DNA from: Stutzerimonas stutzeri
GTDB lineage: Bacteria > Pseudomonadota > Gammaproteobacteria > Pseudomonadales > Pseudomonadaceae
Length of the DNA stretch: 64,000 bases
Assembly: GCA_002345575.1 (NCBI GenBank)
Contig: DDVX01000008.1
Location: 117,753 to 181,752, forward strand
Direction: 5' to 3'
Shown here: one piece after another, positions 31,836 through 39,932 of the stretch
Position numbering within the stretch: the first letter of the stretch is position 1
Layout of the letters: each line of letters opens with the position of its first letter
Program-made: the position numbers and the translations under genes
Notes under the pieces: model-generated
Databases searched by the model: none
Told to the model about the DNA's origin: nothing
Seen by the model: the letters and a program-made list of their open reading frames with translations, nothing else

Positions 31836-31849
31836 TTGTTGTTAAACAA
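31836..31849. promoter_or_regulatory. FNR/DNR-like dyad overlapping dnrN control region
   Basis: TTGTT-GTTA-AACAA is a perfect dyad (CTTGTT-N4-AACAAG including flanks) and a looser FNR-type match. Its centre lies 41.5 bp upstream of the start predicted from the sigma-54 element, which is exactly the class II FNR position. Confidence 0.45.
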
Positions 31850-31867
31850 GAAATTAAAAATATGCAT

Positions 31868-31924
31868 GGTGAAAAGTACCGAAGCGGTTTAGGGTTTAAA
31901 AAACCTTCAGAGGTAAAGAAGACC
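31868..31924. promoter_or_regulatory. Three NorR-type sites GGT-N7-ACC
   Basis: Sites are GGTGAAAAGTACC (31868-31880), GGTTTAAAAAACC (31893-31905) and GGTAAAGAAGACC (31912-31924). Three such sites are the known NorR enhancer pattern (GGT-N7-ACC in Ralstonia eutropha). They lie upstream of the dnrN -24 element. The third ends at the norR start codon and overlaps its ribosome site, which suggests autorepression. Confidence 0.8.
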
Positions 31925-33448
31925 ATGCTCGAAGCGCTGATTGCCGATTTCGTCACTGAGCTGCCCAGCGCGGTTCGTCTGCAACGGCTGGTGCATACCC
32001 TGCACCAGCGCTTTCAGTGCGGCGCGGTGGTGCTGTTGCGGCTCGATGAAGGCACCTTACGGCCCTTGGCCGCCGTCGGGTTGGTGCAGGAAGCGCTGGG
32101 CCGGCGCTTCGTCGTCGCCCAGCATCCTCGCCTGGCGGCCATTCTGGCGCAGCGTGAGCCGACCTGGTTCGAGCCTGATAGCCGTCTGCCAGACCCCTAT
32201 GACGGCCTGCTCAATGAGCATGTCGGTGCGCCGCTGCCGGTGCATGACTGCATGGGCGTCAGCCTCTACGTCGAGGGCAGGCTTTGGGGCGCGCTGACGC
32301 TCGACGCCCTGCATTCCGGAACCTTCGATGACGATACCCGACGCGATTTGCAGCGCTACACGCTGGTTATAGAAGCGGCGGTCCGCATTACTCGGTTGGA
32401 GCACGAAAACCGTAGCCTGCGGCTGTCGCGCAGCGATGTGCTGGAAGCCGCCCGGGTGCCAGCTGATGGCGAGATCCTGGGGCAGAGCCAGGTCATTGCC
32501 GAATTGCTTCGCGAGCTGGAAGTTGTGGCGGACTCGGAGCTGCCGGTGCTGTTGCTGGGTGAAACTGGTGTCGGCAAGGAGCTGTTTGCGCGCTGGCTGC
32601 ACCGTCACTCACGGCGGCGCAACAAGCCGCTGGTGCTGGTCAATTGTGCGGCATTGCCCGAGTCCCTGGCCGAGAGCGAGTTGTTTGGCCATGTAAAAGG
32701 CGCGTTTTCCGGGGCCACTACGGACCGACCAGGGCGCTTCGATGCGGCCAATGGCGGCACGCTGGTGCTCGACGAGGTGGGAGAGCTGCCCTTGACCGTG
32801 CAGGCGAAGCTGTTACGCACCCTGCAGAACGGCGAAATCCAGCGACTGGGTGCCGACAAGCCTTCTCAGGTAGATGTGCGGATCATCGCTGCCACCAATC
32901 GCAATCTGCGCGAAAGCGTTCGCGAGGGGAATTTCCGCGCCGATCTCTACCATCGTCTGTCGGTCTATCCGGCGCCGATTCCACCGTTGCGTGAGCGCGG
33001 CAATGATGTGCTGATTCTCGCAGGCTACTTTCTCGAACTGAACCGAGCGCGCCTGGGTCTGCGCAGCATGCGCCTGTCGCCGGCGGCAGAGCGTGCGCTG
33101 CTGGCCTATGCCTGGCCGGGCAACGTGCGCGAGTTGGAGCATGTAATCAGTCGAGCGGCACTGCGACTGCTCAGCCGCGGCGCTTCGCGCAGCGAAATTC
33201 TGACGCTGGAGCCCGACATGCTCGATCTGGACAGCACGCATCTAGCGCCAACGGCCCAGGCGGTCGCAGCGCCGATGCAGGATGATGGGGCAGTTGTCCC
33301 ATTGCGCGAAACGGTCGATGCCAGCCAGCGCCAGGCCATCATCCGGGCACTCGAAGCCAGCGGGGAAAACTGGGCGCAGGCTGCACGGCTGCTGGATGTT
33401 GACCCCAGCAACCTGCACAAGCTGGCGCGGCGGCTGAAGTTGAAATAA
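31925..33448 (+). CDS. norR: NorR, NO-responsive sigma-54 activator
   Basis: A 507-residue regulator: an N-terminal GAF domain (about 10-160) that binds NO at a mononuclear iron, an AAA+ domain with Walker A GETGVGKE and Walker B LVLDEVGE, and a C-terminal Fis-type HTH (NWAQAARLLDVDPSNLHKLARRLKLK). The sigma-54 contact loop reads GAFSGA, an accepted variant of GAFTGA. The start MLEALIADF (31925) follows GAGGTAAAGAAG; a longer frame to 31799 would cross the operators. It is divergent from dnrNO, its likely target. Confidence 0.93.
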   Translation: MLEALIADFVTELPSAVRLQRLVHTLHQRFQCGAVVLLRLDEGTLRPLAAVGLVQEALGRRFVVAQHPRLAAILAQREPTWFEPDSRLPDPYDGLLNEHVGAPLPVHDCMGVSLYVEGRLWGALTLDALHSGTFDDDTRRDLQRYTLVIEAAVRITRLEHENRSLRLSRSDVLEAARVPADGEILGQSQVIAELLRELEVVADSELPVLLLGETGVGKELFARWLHRHSRRRNKPLVLVNCAALPESLAESELFGHVKGAFSGATTDRPGRFDAANGGTLVLDEVGELPLTVQAKLLRTLQNGEIQRLGADKPSQVDVRIIAATNRNLRESVREGNFRADLYHRLSVYPAPIPPLRERGNDVLILAGYFLELNRARLGLRSMRLSPAAERALLAYAWPGNVRELEHVISRAALRLLSRGASRSEILTLEPDMLDLDSTHLAPTAQAVAAPMQDDGAVVPLRETVDASQRQAIIRALEASGENWAQAARLLDVDPSNLHKLARRLKLK

Positions 33449-33465
33449 GGAGAAGCTTCAGCCGC
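33430..33465. terminator. 10-bp inverted repeat spanning the norR stop
   Basis: GCGGCTGAAG (33430-33439) and CTTCAGCCGC (33456-33465) flank 16 bases containing the norR TAA. It is followed by three copies of GGCTTGCT (33475-33498). It could act as a terminator, but there is no T-run. Confidence 0.35.
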
Positions 33466-33574
33466 AAGAGCATTGGCTTGCTGGCTTGCTGGCTTGCTCG
33501 GCGTCGGGCCGTTGGGAATGGCTAAACCTTTGCGGGGTCTACAGTCCACTCATACAACAAGACGAGGACTGGTC

Positions 33575-33784
33575 ATGGCTCTGGATCAACAGGAATTCGA
33601 GGCGCTGCTAGTGCAGGCGCAAGCCCACGCCGACCTTGCGGTCAGCGAGAACCAGCCGCTGCATTACCGGGCCGCCTTTGAGGCCAGCCTGAAGGCCATG
33701 CGCCTGCTGGCCGAAGAATCCGGCAATTGGCGACAGATGGTGGCCCGTGCGACGGAAGAATTTCAGGGAGATGAAGGGGTGTAG
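33575..33784 (+). CDS. Hypothetical small acidic protein
   Basis: A 69-residue cytosolic protein starting MALDQQEFEALLVQAQAHAD (ATG at 33575 behind ACGAGGA). It is acidic and mostly helical (YRAAFEASLKAMRLLAEESGNW), with no membrane segment or cysteine pair. I do not recognise the family. It lies between norR and ubiU, and its end is 33 bp before the FNR box of ubiUVT. A longer frame to 33473 runs through simple repeats and is not credible. Confidence 0.6.
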   Translation: MALDQQEFEALLVQAQAHADLAVSENQPLHYRAAFEASLKAMRLLAEESGNWRQMVARATEEFQGDEGV

Positions 33785-33816
33785 GCGGAGATGCGGGCTT
33801 CGGCTGCTTCCTGCCC

Positions 33817-33830
33817 TTGATGTTTATCAA
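33817..33830 (+). promoter_or_regulatory. FNR/DNR box and promoter of ubiUVT
   Basis: TTGAT-GTTT-ATCAA is a perfect dyad. A -10-like TAGACT lies at 33853-33858, exactly where class II activation (-41.5, start near 33865) requires it. Confidence 0.85.
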
Positions 33831-33939
33831 TGTTGCCCGCTGGGCATCTACCTAGACTGCCGGCTGTTTTCTTTCAGCCCACGGAAACTGCCGTCGCTGT
33901 GGTGCGGCGCGCAGGTATCCGATTGTCTAGGAGTTGCTC

Positions 33940-34935
33940 ATGCATCTGGTCTGTCCGGCAGGAAGCCTGCCCGCGCTGAAGGCCGCGGTCCAGCAGGGGG
34001 CTGATGCCATCTATGTCGGCTTCAAGGACGACACCAATGCCCGCCACTTCGCCGGGCTGAATATGGATGACAAGCAGCTCGACAAGGGCCTGCAGCTGAT
34101 TCGCGAGAAGGGGCGACAGCTGTATGTTGCTGTCAATACCTACGCCCAGCCCGATGGCTGGAAACGCTGGCAACGTGCGGTCGACCAAGCTGCCGATATG
34201 GGCCTGGACGCACTGATTGCAGCCGATCCCGGCGTGCTCGCCTATGCCAGTCAGCGTCATCCGCAGCTCAACCTGCACCTGTCTGTGCAGGGCTCGGCTA
34301 CCAATGCCGCGGCGCTGGCGTTCTATCAGCAGCGCTACAACATCAAGCGTGCCGTCCTGCCCCGTGTGCTATCGCTCAAGCAGGTGAAGCAGGTGGCGGC
34401 GAGCAGCCCGGTGCCGATCGAGGTCTTTGCATTCGGCAGCCTGTGCATCATGGCTGAAGGCCGTTGCCACCTGTCGTCCTATCTTACCGGCGAGTCGCCG
34501 AATCTCTGTGGCGTCTGTTCGCCAGCCAAGGCGGTGCGCTGGAGCGAGGAGCCCGAAGGGCTGACCTCGCGGCTGAACAATGTGCTGATCGACCGTTACG
34601 CCGAGGGCGAGTCGGCTGGCTATCCAACTTTGTGCAAGGGCCGCTTCATGGTCAACGGCCAGCGTTTCCACGCGCTGGAGGAGCCGACCAGCCTCAATAC
34701 CCTGGATCTGATCCCAGAGCTGGCGTCTATCGGAGTCACGGCGATGAAGATCGAAGGGCGCCAGCGCAGCCCGGCCTATGTCGAGCAGGTCACTCGCGTT
34801 TGGCGCGCTGCGCTGGATACCTATCTGCAGACGCCGCAGCGCTATGTCGTCCAGCCGGGCTGGCGCGAAGTGCTGGACGGCCTGTCCGAGGGCTCGCAAA
34901 CCACCCTGGGCGCTTACCACCGGGCCTGGCAATGA
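33940..34935 (+). CDS. ubiU: UbiU, oxygen-independent ubiquinone hydroxylation protein
   Basis: A 331-residue peptidase-U32 family protein that, with UbiV, hydroxylates ubiquinone precursors without O2, using prephenate as oxygen donor. It closely resembles E. coli YhbU: CPAGSLPALKAAVQQGADAIYVG at the start, FAFGSLCIMAEGRCHLSSYLTGESPN in the middle, and cluster cysteines in SLCIMAEGRC, LCGVC and TLCKGR. The start is ATG at 33940, behind AGGAG. It overlaps the ubiV leader closely and is first in ubiUVT. Confidence 0.95.
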   Translation: MHLVCPAGSLPALKAAVQQGADAIYVGFKDDTNARHFAGLNMDDKQLDKGLQLIREKGRQLYVAVNTYAQPDGWKRWQRAVDQAADMGLDALIAADPGVLAYASQRHPQLNLHLSVQGSATNAAALAFYQQRYNIKRAVLPRVLSLKQVKQVAASSPVPIEVFAFGSLCIMAEGRCHLSSYLTGESPNLCGVCSPAKAVRWSEEPEGLTSRLNNVLIDRYAEGESAGYPTLCKGRFMVNGQRFHALEEPTSLNTLDLIPELASIGVTAMKIEGRQRSPAYVEQVTRVWRAALDTYLQTPQRYVVQPGWREVLDGLSEGSQTTLGAYHRAWQ

Positions 34936-34949
34936 ACGAGGAGCCAACC

Positions 34950-35840
34950 ATGAAACTCAGTCTCGGCCCCGTGCTGTTCTACTGGGATCGTCAGCAAACG
35001 CTGAACTTCTACGCCGACATGGCCAGCCTGCCGCTGGATGTCATTTACCTGGGCGAAACCGTCTGCTCCAAGCGGCGCGACATGGGCCTGGATGATTGGA
35101 TCGGCCTGGGCCGCGAGCTCGCTGAGGCCTCATCGGCGCAGATCGTGCTGTCCGGGTTAACCCTGATCGAGGCCGCTTCGGAACTGTCCGGCCTCAAGCG
35201 CCTATGCGACAACGGCGAGCTGCTGGTCGAAGCCAACGATATGGGCGCGGTGCAGTACCTCTCAGAGAGGCGTCTGCCCTTCGTCGGCGGGCCGGCGCTG
35301 AACCTCTACAACGGCCACGCGCTGGCCGAGCTGGTGAAAAGCGGCATGTACCGCTGGGTGCCGCCGGTGGAAATCTCAGGTGCGATGATCAGAAGCGCGC
35401 GCCAGCAGTTGGAGAGTCTTGAGGTGACACTGCCGGAAATCGAGATATTCGCCTACGGCCATCTGCCGCTGGCGTATTCGGCGCGCTGCTTTACCGCTCG
35501 GGCGGAAAATCGCCCCAAGGATGACTGCCAGTTTTGCTGCCAGAACTATCCTGAAGGCATTCCGCTGCTCAGTCAGGAGGGCGAGGCGCTGTTCACCATC
35601 AACGGTATCCAGACCATGTCGGCGTCGGTCAGCAATCTGCTGGCCGATTACCCGGCTCTGGTGGCCAGTGGCGCCGATCTGCTGCGTCTGAGCCCGCGAG
35701 CGTCGGGCATGAACGAAGTGGTCGCCGCATTTGATGCGGTGCGCAAGGGCAGCCTGCCGCCGCTCGCGGTCGAGGGATGCAACGGTTACTGGCATGGCCA
35801 GCCGGGCATGCTGCGCGCGGAGGAGGCCGGATTATGCTGA
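34950..35840 (+). CDS. ubiV: UbiV, oxygen-independent ubiquinone hydroxylation protein
   Basis: A 296-residue U32-family partner of UbiU that carries a 4Fe-4S cluster. The N-terminus MKLSLGPVLFYWDRQQTLNFY and the YLGETVCSKRR segment match YhbV. Further cluster cysteines are in SARCFTARAENRPKDDCQFCCQNYPEG. GAGGAG sits before the ATG at 34950, 15 bp after ubiU ends. The gene ends inside the start of ubiT, which implies coupled translation. Confidence 0.94.
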   Translation: MKLSLGPVLFYWDRQQTLNFYADMASLPLDVIYLGETVCSKRRDMGLDDWIGLGRELAEASSAQIVLSGLTLIEAASELSGLKRLCDNGELLVEANDMGAVQYLSERRLPFVGGPALNLYNGHALAELVKSGMYRWVPPVEISGAMIRSARQQLESLEVTLPEIEIFAYGHLPLAYSARCFTARAENRPKDDCQFCCQNYPEGIPLLSQEGEALFTINGIQTMSASVSNLLADYPALVASGADLLRLSPRASGMNEVVAAFDAVRKGSLPPLAVEGCNGYWHGQPGMLRAEEAGLC

Positions 35841-36328
35841 AGCCACGTACACATCTATTGAAGCTGGGTGAGCATCTGCTGCCATTGGCGGCGCGCACGC
35901 CTTTCACGTTGCAGCGCATCGCCCTTGAACGCAGCCTCAACCAAATATTTGCCGAGCCGCTGGCAGATAACGCCTTCGAGGCGCTGGAAGGTAATTGGAT
36001 GCGCCTGGAAGTGGCCGACCTCAAGCTGGCTTGGTGCCTGAGCTGCGACCGGAAGAAATTGCGTATTGCCGAGGAGGCGCCGGTGCAGGTGACTATCCGC
36101 GGCAACTGGCGTGAGTTCCTGTTGCTCGCCAGCCGTCAGGAAGATCCCGACACCCTGTTCTTCCGGCGCCGGCTGGTGATCGAAGGGGATACCGAACTGG
36201 GCCTGTCGATCAAAAATCTGATCGACAGCCTCGACCCGGACATGCTGCCGCCCTGGTTGTGGAAGGTGCTGCAAGGTGCGGGAAAAGAAGTGGCTCAGAC
36301 CGGCCGCGCACAGCCTGCGATCGTATAA
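35834..36328 (+). CDS. ubiT: UbiT, SCP2-domain lipid carrier for anaerobic ubiquinone synthesis
   Basis: A 164-residue protein with an SCP2 sterol-carrier-like fold (ALEGNWMRLEVADLKLAWCL...VQVTIRGNWREFLLLASRQEDPDTLFFRRRLVIEGDTELGLSIKNLIDS across residues 50-140). UbiT binds quinone intermediates for the UbiUV complex. The start MLKPRTHLL (35834) overlaps the ubiV stop by seven bases; the upstream in-frame extension lies within ubiV. The last gene in the operon, it faces the convergent DGC gene. Confidence 0.9.
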   Translation: MLKPRTHLLKLGEHLLPLAARTPFTLQRIALERSLNQIFAEPLADNAFEALEGNWMRLEVADLKLAWCLSCDRKKLRIAEEAPVQVTIRGNWREFLLLASRQEDPDTLFFRRRLVIEGDTELGLSIKNLIDSLDPDMLPPWLWKVLQGAGKEVAQTGRAQPAIV

Positions 36329-36377
36329 AGCAGTTTGTTATCTCAGCTGTGGCTTGTGGCGAGGCTGGTGTTGGCTT

Positions 36378-36776
36378 TCAGACGGAATGCAGCCGATACG
36401 TGGGCTGCATGCGGTCGCTCGCGATGATGTTTTTCATATCCTCGAACAGCGCTTGGGCTTCTTCCTCGCTGCAGTCCTCGCGATAACGCTTACGCAAGCC
36501 GTAGCTGCTGAGAGTGATATGCACGTTGGCGACGACACCATGCTGCGCCAGGCAGGCGCGTGCGCAATGCAGTGGGCAGCCGTCGATGGCGAGGATGGCG
36601 CGCCCGGAGTTGGCCTTGTTGACCAGCGAGCCGACGCGCCCGCCGACTCCGGCGATACAGGACATTTCTGCGATGCCGGCGCGGTCGAGGCGCACCGCGA
36701 GGGTGTTGGCCAGTTGGGCTACGTTGGAGCAGCCGGAGCAGGAATATACCAACGGTAGGTGGGGAGTTTTGGACAC
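36378..36776 (-). CDS. DGC-domain putative zinc-binding protein
   Basis: A 132-residue cytosolic protein with cysteine motifs CSGCSN (near residue 12) and DGCPLHCARACL (near 67-78), typical of the DGC family of putative zinc proteins whose role is unknown. A GTG start at 36776 follows AGGAG with six bases between; the ATG at 36878 lies inside the intergenic leader and adds an unrelated stretch. It is 98 bp downstream of a DNR-like regulator on the same strand and probably shares its transcript. Confidence 0.85.
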   Translation of the reverse strand: MSKTPHLPLVYSCSGCSNVAQLANTLAVRLDRAGIAEMSCIAGVGGRVGSLVNKANSGRAILAIDGCPLHCARACLAQHGVVANVHITLSSYGLRKRYREDCSEEEAQALFEDMKNIIASDRMQPTYRLHSV

Positions 36777-36874
36777 GACATTCTCCTGTTCGAGTGCGAG
36801 TCCCAAGCAGTATGTGGCTGGCTTCGTCCGTCCGCTTTGACGACTATCAAGAATGCTGCGGCGTTTCGCCGCGC

Positions 36875-37552
36875 TCACTCCTGGTAAGCGGCCAGGCCCT
36901 GGCTGTCGAGGATCTCGATGCGCCGACGCTGGACACTGATCATCCCCGACTCGATCAGTCGATGCAGGATGCGCGAGAAGGTCTCCGGCTGGATGCCCAG
37001 CTTGGAGGCGATCAGGCGTTTGGGTACGTCGAGGGTGATCACGCCGTTATCGTCGTCCTGCGACTGGTAGAGGAAACGCACCACGCGACGGCTGGCGTTA
37101 GCCATGGTCAGGGTGTCGATCTCGTTCATGCGCTGATGCAAGCGAATGCTCAGCGTGGCGAGGATATCTAGGCAGATGCTCGGATGTTCTTCGAGCATTC
37201 GCCGGTAATGCGAGCCATGCAGACTCGCCACCAGACTAGCCTTGAGCGCCGTGGCGCTGACCGGGTAGTTGGGAGTGCCGGTGAACAGCAGGGCTTCGGC
37301 GAAGGACTCGCCATTACGGATTATCTCCACCAGTTTTTCCTGGCCGTCGCACACCACTCGGTGCAGCTTCACCTGGCCGCTGAACAGGAAGTAGAACCGT
37401 TCGGCCTTGTCGCCCTGATGGAACAATGCGGTGCCGGCCGGCAGGCGACGGAGGTTGGCCGAAGCGCAGACTTCCTGCATTGCCGCTTCAGGAAGCCGGC
37501 TGAACAGGTGGTGGCGGCGCAGTTCCGCAACGAGGGATGTTTCGGTGAGCAT
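36875..37552 (-). CDS. Second DNR-like CRP/FNR regulator
   Basis: A 225-residue paralogue of the DNR protein at 29661-30341. The sensor fold shows LFHQGDKAERFYFLFSGQVKLHRV and a conserved FAEALLFTGTPNYPVSA block. The recognition helix IQPETFSRILHRL keeps the TTGAT-reading E, S and R. There is no cysteine cluster, so it is not an FNR-type oxygen sensor. It may match the DnrE or DnrS proteins of P. stutzeri; I cannot tell which. The start at 37552 follows GGGGGAG. An FNR-type box and -10 sit upstream, and the DGC gene follows. Confidence 0.9.
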   Translation of the reverse strand: MLTETSLVAELRRHHLFSRLPEAAMQEVCASANLRRLPAGTALFHQGDKAERFYFLFSGQVKLHRVVCDGQEKLVEIIRNGESFAEALLFTGTPNYPVSATALKASLVASLHGSHYRRMLEEHPSICLDILATLSIRLHQRMNEIDTLTMANASRRVVRFLYQSQDDDNGVITLDVPKRLIASKLGIQPETFSRILHRLIESGMISVQRRRIEILDSQGLAAYQE

Positions 37553-37595
37553 GGTTTCTCCCCCCAGGCACGAGTCCAGGAATGTTCGACGCTGC

Positions 37596-37638
37596 ATCCT
37601 AGAAGGCTCGGCAACCGTTTCTCCTTGATCACTGACAA
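37596..37638 (-). promoter_or_regulatory. FNR/DNR-type box and -10 of the second DNR-like gene
   Basis: The box at 37625-37638 reads TTGTC-AGTG-ATCAA on the minus strand, two bases from consensus within the dyad CTTG-N8-CAAG. The -10-like TAGGAT at 37596-37601 fits class II spacing with a start near 37590, leaving a leader of about 38 nt. Confidence 0.6.
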
Positions 37639-37802
37639 GATTGCCTGCCGACAGACGGCAATGCGCCGGAACTGTTGCAGTTGCAGCGCGTCTCGAGAAG
37701 GTATTGCCGAACCTTCGGTGCTCGACTGAGGCCTTCGGGGCTGTGGTATCGCAGCTTCGATAGCCTGCTAAGATATCGGCGCCTGTCCATGTTGGGAGTT
37801 TC

Positions 37803-39215
37803 ATGCCGCAGCACATTTCCCTGGATGCCCGCACCGCTCGCTTATTGCCCTGGCTGGTCGCGATCGCCTTCTTCATGCAGACCCTCGACGGCACCATCCT
37901 CAACACCGCATTACCGGCGATGGCCGCGGACCTGGCGGAAAACCCGTTGCGCATGCAGGGTGTGGTGATCGCCTATATGCTGACCGTGGCGCTGCTCATT
38001 CCGGCTTCCGGCTGGCTGGCCGACCGCTTCGGCACGCGCCGTATCTTCTGCCTCGCCACCCTACTGTTCACCCTGGGCTCGCTGTTTTGCGCGATCTCCA
38101 GCAGCCTCGATCAGCTGGTGTTTTCCCGTGTGCTGCAGGGAGTGGGCGGGGCCCTGATGCTGCCGGTCGGGCGCCTTGTGGTATTGCGTGCCTATCCGCG
38201 CAGCGAGTTCGTGCGGGTGATGACCTTCATTGCGTTGCCGGGCATGGTTGGACCGCTGATCGGCCCGACCCTGGGCGGCTGGCTGGTGGAATACGCCTCC
38301 TGGCACTGGATATTTCTGATCAACCTGCCGGTTGGGCTGCTGGGCGTCGTCGTGGCATATCGCTTTATGCCCGACCTGAAGAGCGCCGAGCGGATACGTT
38401 TCGATCTGGTTGGCTTCGTGCTGTTTGGCGCGGCCATGGTACTGATCACAATTGCGCTGGAAGGACTGGGCGAGAGGCATATGGCGCATGCCCGTGTGCT
38501 GCTGTTGATCGTTATCGGCAGCGCCTGCCTTGCGGCCTACTGGCTGCGTGCCGGGCATATCGACAAGCCGCTGTTCAGTCCGTCTCTGTTCCGTACCCGT
38601 AGTTTCGCCGTGGGCATCTTCGGCAACCTCTTTGCGCGCCTGGGTAGTGGCGCGCTGCCGTTCCTGCTGCCTTTGCTGTTGCAGGTGGCGCTGGGCTACT
38701 CGCCAGCGCAGGCGGGGATGATGATGATTCCGCTGGCGCTTGGCGCCATGCTAGTCAAACCGCTGGCCAAACCATTGATCGACCGTCTCGGCTACCGTCG
38801 TATTCTGATCGGCAATACGCTGCTGCTGGGTAGCCTGATCGCCAGCCTGGCGACTCTGGATGCCGATACGCCGTTGGTGCTTCTGCTGCTGCAGCTGAGT
38901 CTGATTGGCGTGGTCAATTCGATGCAGTTCACCGCGATGAACACCGTCACTCTGGTGGGGCTCAGCTACCAGGACGCCAGCAGTGGCAACAGCCTGCTGT
39001 CGGTGGTGGTGCAGCTTTCCATGAGCCTGGGCGTGGCCGCCGCCGGTGCGTTGTTAGGTGGCTTTACTCTTCCTGGAACTGACGGCGAACCTGTGCTGCG
39101 GGCCTTCCAGTTGACCTTTCTGTGCATCGGCGCAATGTCGATGCTGGCCGCTGGGCTGTTCTTTCAGCTCGACAGTAAACAGAGAATGGCTGCTCGGCTG
39201 GAGGATCTGGAATAG
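37803..39215 (+). CDS. mdtD: MFS multidrug exporter, DHA2/MdtD type
   Basis: A 470-residue inner-membrane transporter with about 14 helices. It shows the DHA2 motifs FMQTLDGTILNTALPAMA (helix 1), the loop-2/3 motif GWLADRFGTRR, and motif C-like ALPGMVGPLIGPTLGGWLVE. Proton-driven export of drugs is the family role; the substrate is unknown. GGGAG precedes the start. It is divergent from the DNR-like regulator, and a -10-like TAAGAT lies upstream. Confidence 0.88.
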   Translation: MPQHISLDARTARLLPWLVAIAFFMQTLDGTILNTALPAMAADLAENPLRMQGVVIAYMLTVALLIPASGWLADRFGTRRIFCLATLLFTLGSLFCAISSSLDQLVFSRVLQGVGGALMLPVGRLVVLRAYPRSEFVRVMTFIALPGMVGPLIGPTLGGWLVEYASWHWIFLINLPVGLLGVVVAYRFMPDLKSAERIRFDLVGFVLFGAAMVLITIALEGLGERHMAHARVLLLIVIGSACLAAYWLRAGHIDKPLFSPSLFRTRSFAVGIFGNLFARLGSGALPFLLPLLLQVALGYSPAQAGMMMIPLALGAMLVKPLAKPLIDRLGYRRILIGNTLLLGSLIASLATLDADTPLVLLLLQLSLIGVVNSMQFTAMNTVTLVGLSYQDASSGNSLLSVVVQLSMSLGVAAAGALLGGFTLPGTDGEPVLRAFQLTFLCIGAMSMLAAGLFFQLDSKQRMAARLEDLE

Positions 39216-39323
39216 CGATGTCTCTGACTAGAGTGGGAAAAGCGTTCGCCGCTCCGGTTTGTTGCATCCATGCAGTCGAGCGGTTACTACTGCGCGTCTT
39301 TACAGGCTGAGGGTGATAAGACG

Positions 39324-39932
39324 ATGAAACCATGGGTGCTGGGTTTGACTGGCGGCATCGGCAGCGGCAAAAGTGCGGTGGCAGAGGCCTTCGGCGAGCT
39401 CGGCGTGCATTGGGTAGATGCCGACCACGCGGCGCGCTGGGTAGTCGAGCCCGGTAGGCCGGCGCTGGCGCAGATCGTTCGGCATTTTGGCGAGGGCGTT
39501 CTGGCCGCCGACGGCAGCCTTGATCGGGCGGCGCTGCGTGGGTTGATTTTCCAGGACCCGGAGCAGCGCAAGTGGCTCGAACAGTTGCTGCACCCGCTGA
39601 TTCGCCAGGAGGTTGCCGAGTACCTGGCTAAGGCGCAGTCAGCCTATGCGATCATGGTTTCACCGTTGCTGATCGAGTCTGGCCAGTATCGCCAAACCGA
39701 CCGTGTGCTGGTGGTCGATGTACCCGAGGCGCTGCAGCTGCAGCGTGCTGCGCGGCGCGATCAGGCCAGTGAGGAGCAGATTCGCGCCATAGTCAATGCC
39801 CAGGCCAGTCGCGAAGAGCGCCTGCGCCATGCCGACGATGTGCTGCTCAATGACCGCGACCTGGGTTGGCTGAAGGCCGAGGTCGAACGCCTGCACAATT
39901 TTTATCTGACGCTTCGAGGAGGTCGCGAATGA
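39324..39932 (+). CDS. coaE: Dephospho-CoA kinase
   Basis: Last enzyme of coenzyme A synthesis: phosphorylates the 3'-hydroxyl of dephospho-CoA with ATP. A 202-residue protein with P-loop [11 protein letters not shown] at residue 7, the D-A-D-H motif near 34, and the lid segment [13 protein letters not shown]. The start MKPWVLGLT (39324) follows GAGGGTG. It overlaps yacG by four bases. In most pseudomonads pilD precedes coaE; here an MFS gene does. Confidence 0.96.
   Translation: MKPWVLGLTGGIGSGKSAVAEAFGELGVHWVDADHAARWVVEPGRPALAQIVRHFGEGVLAADGSLDRAALRGLIFQDPEQRKWLEQLLHPLIRQEVAEYLAKAQSAYAIMVSPLLIESGQYRQTDRVLVVDVPEALQLQRAARRDQASEEQIRAIVNAQASREERLRHADDVLLNDRDLGWLKAEVERLHNFYLTLRGGRE

Noticed and set aside
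33475..33498. Three copies of GGCTTGCT after norR
   Set aside because: Too short and simple to call a functional repeat; noted only with the nearby inverted repeat.
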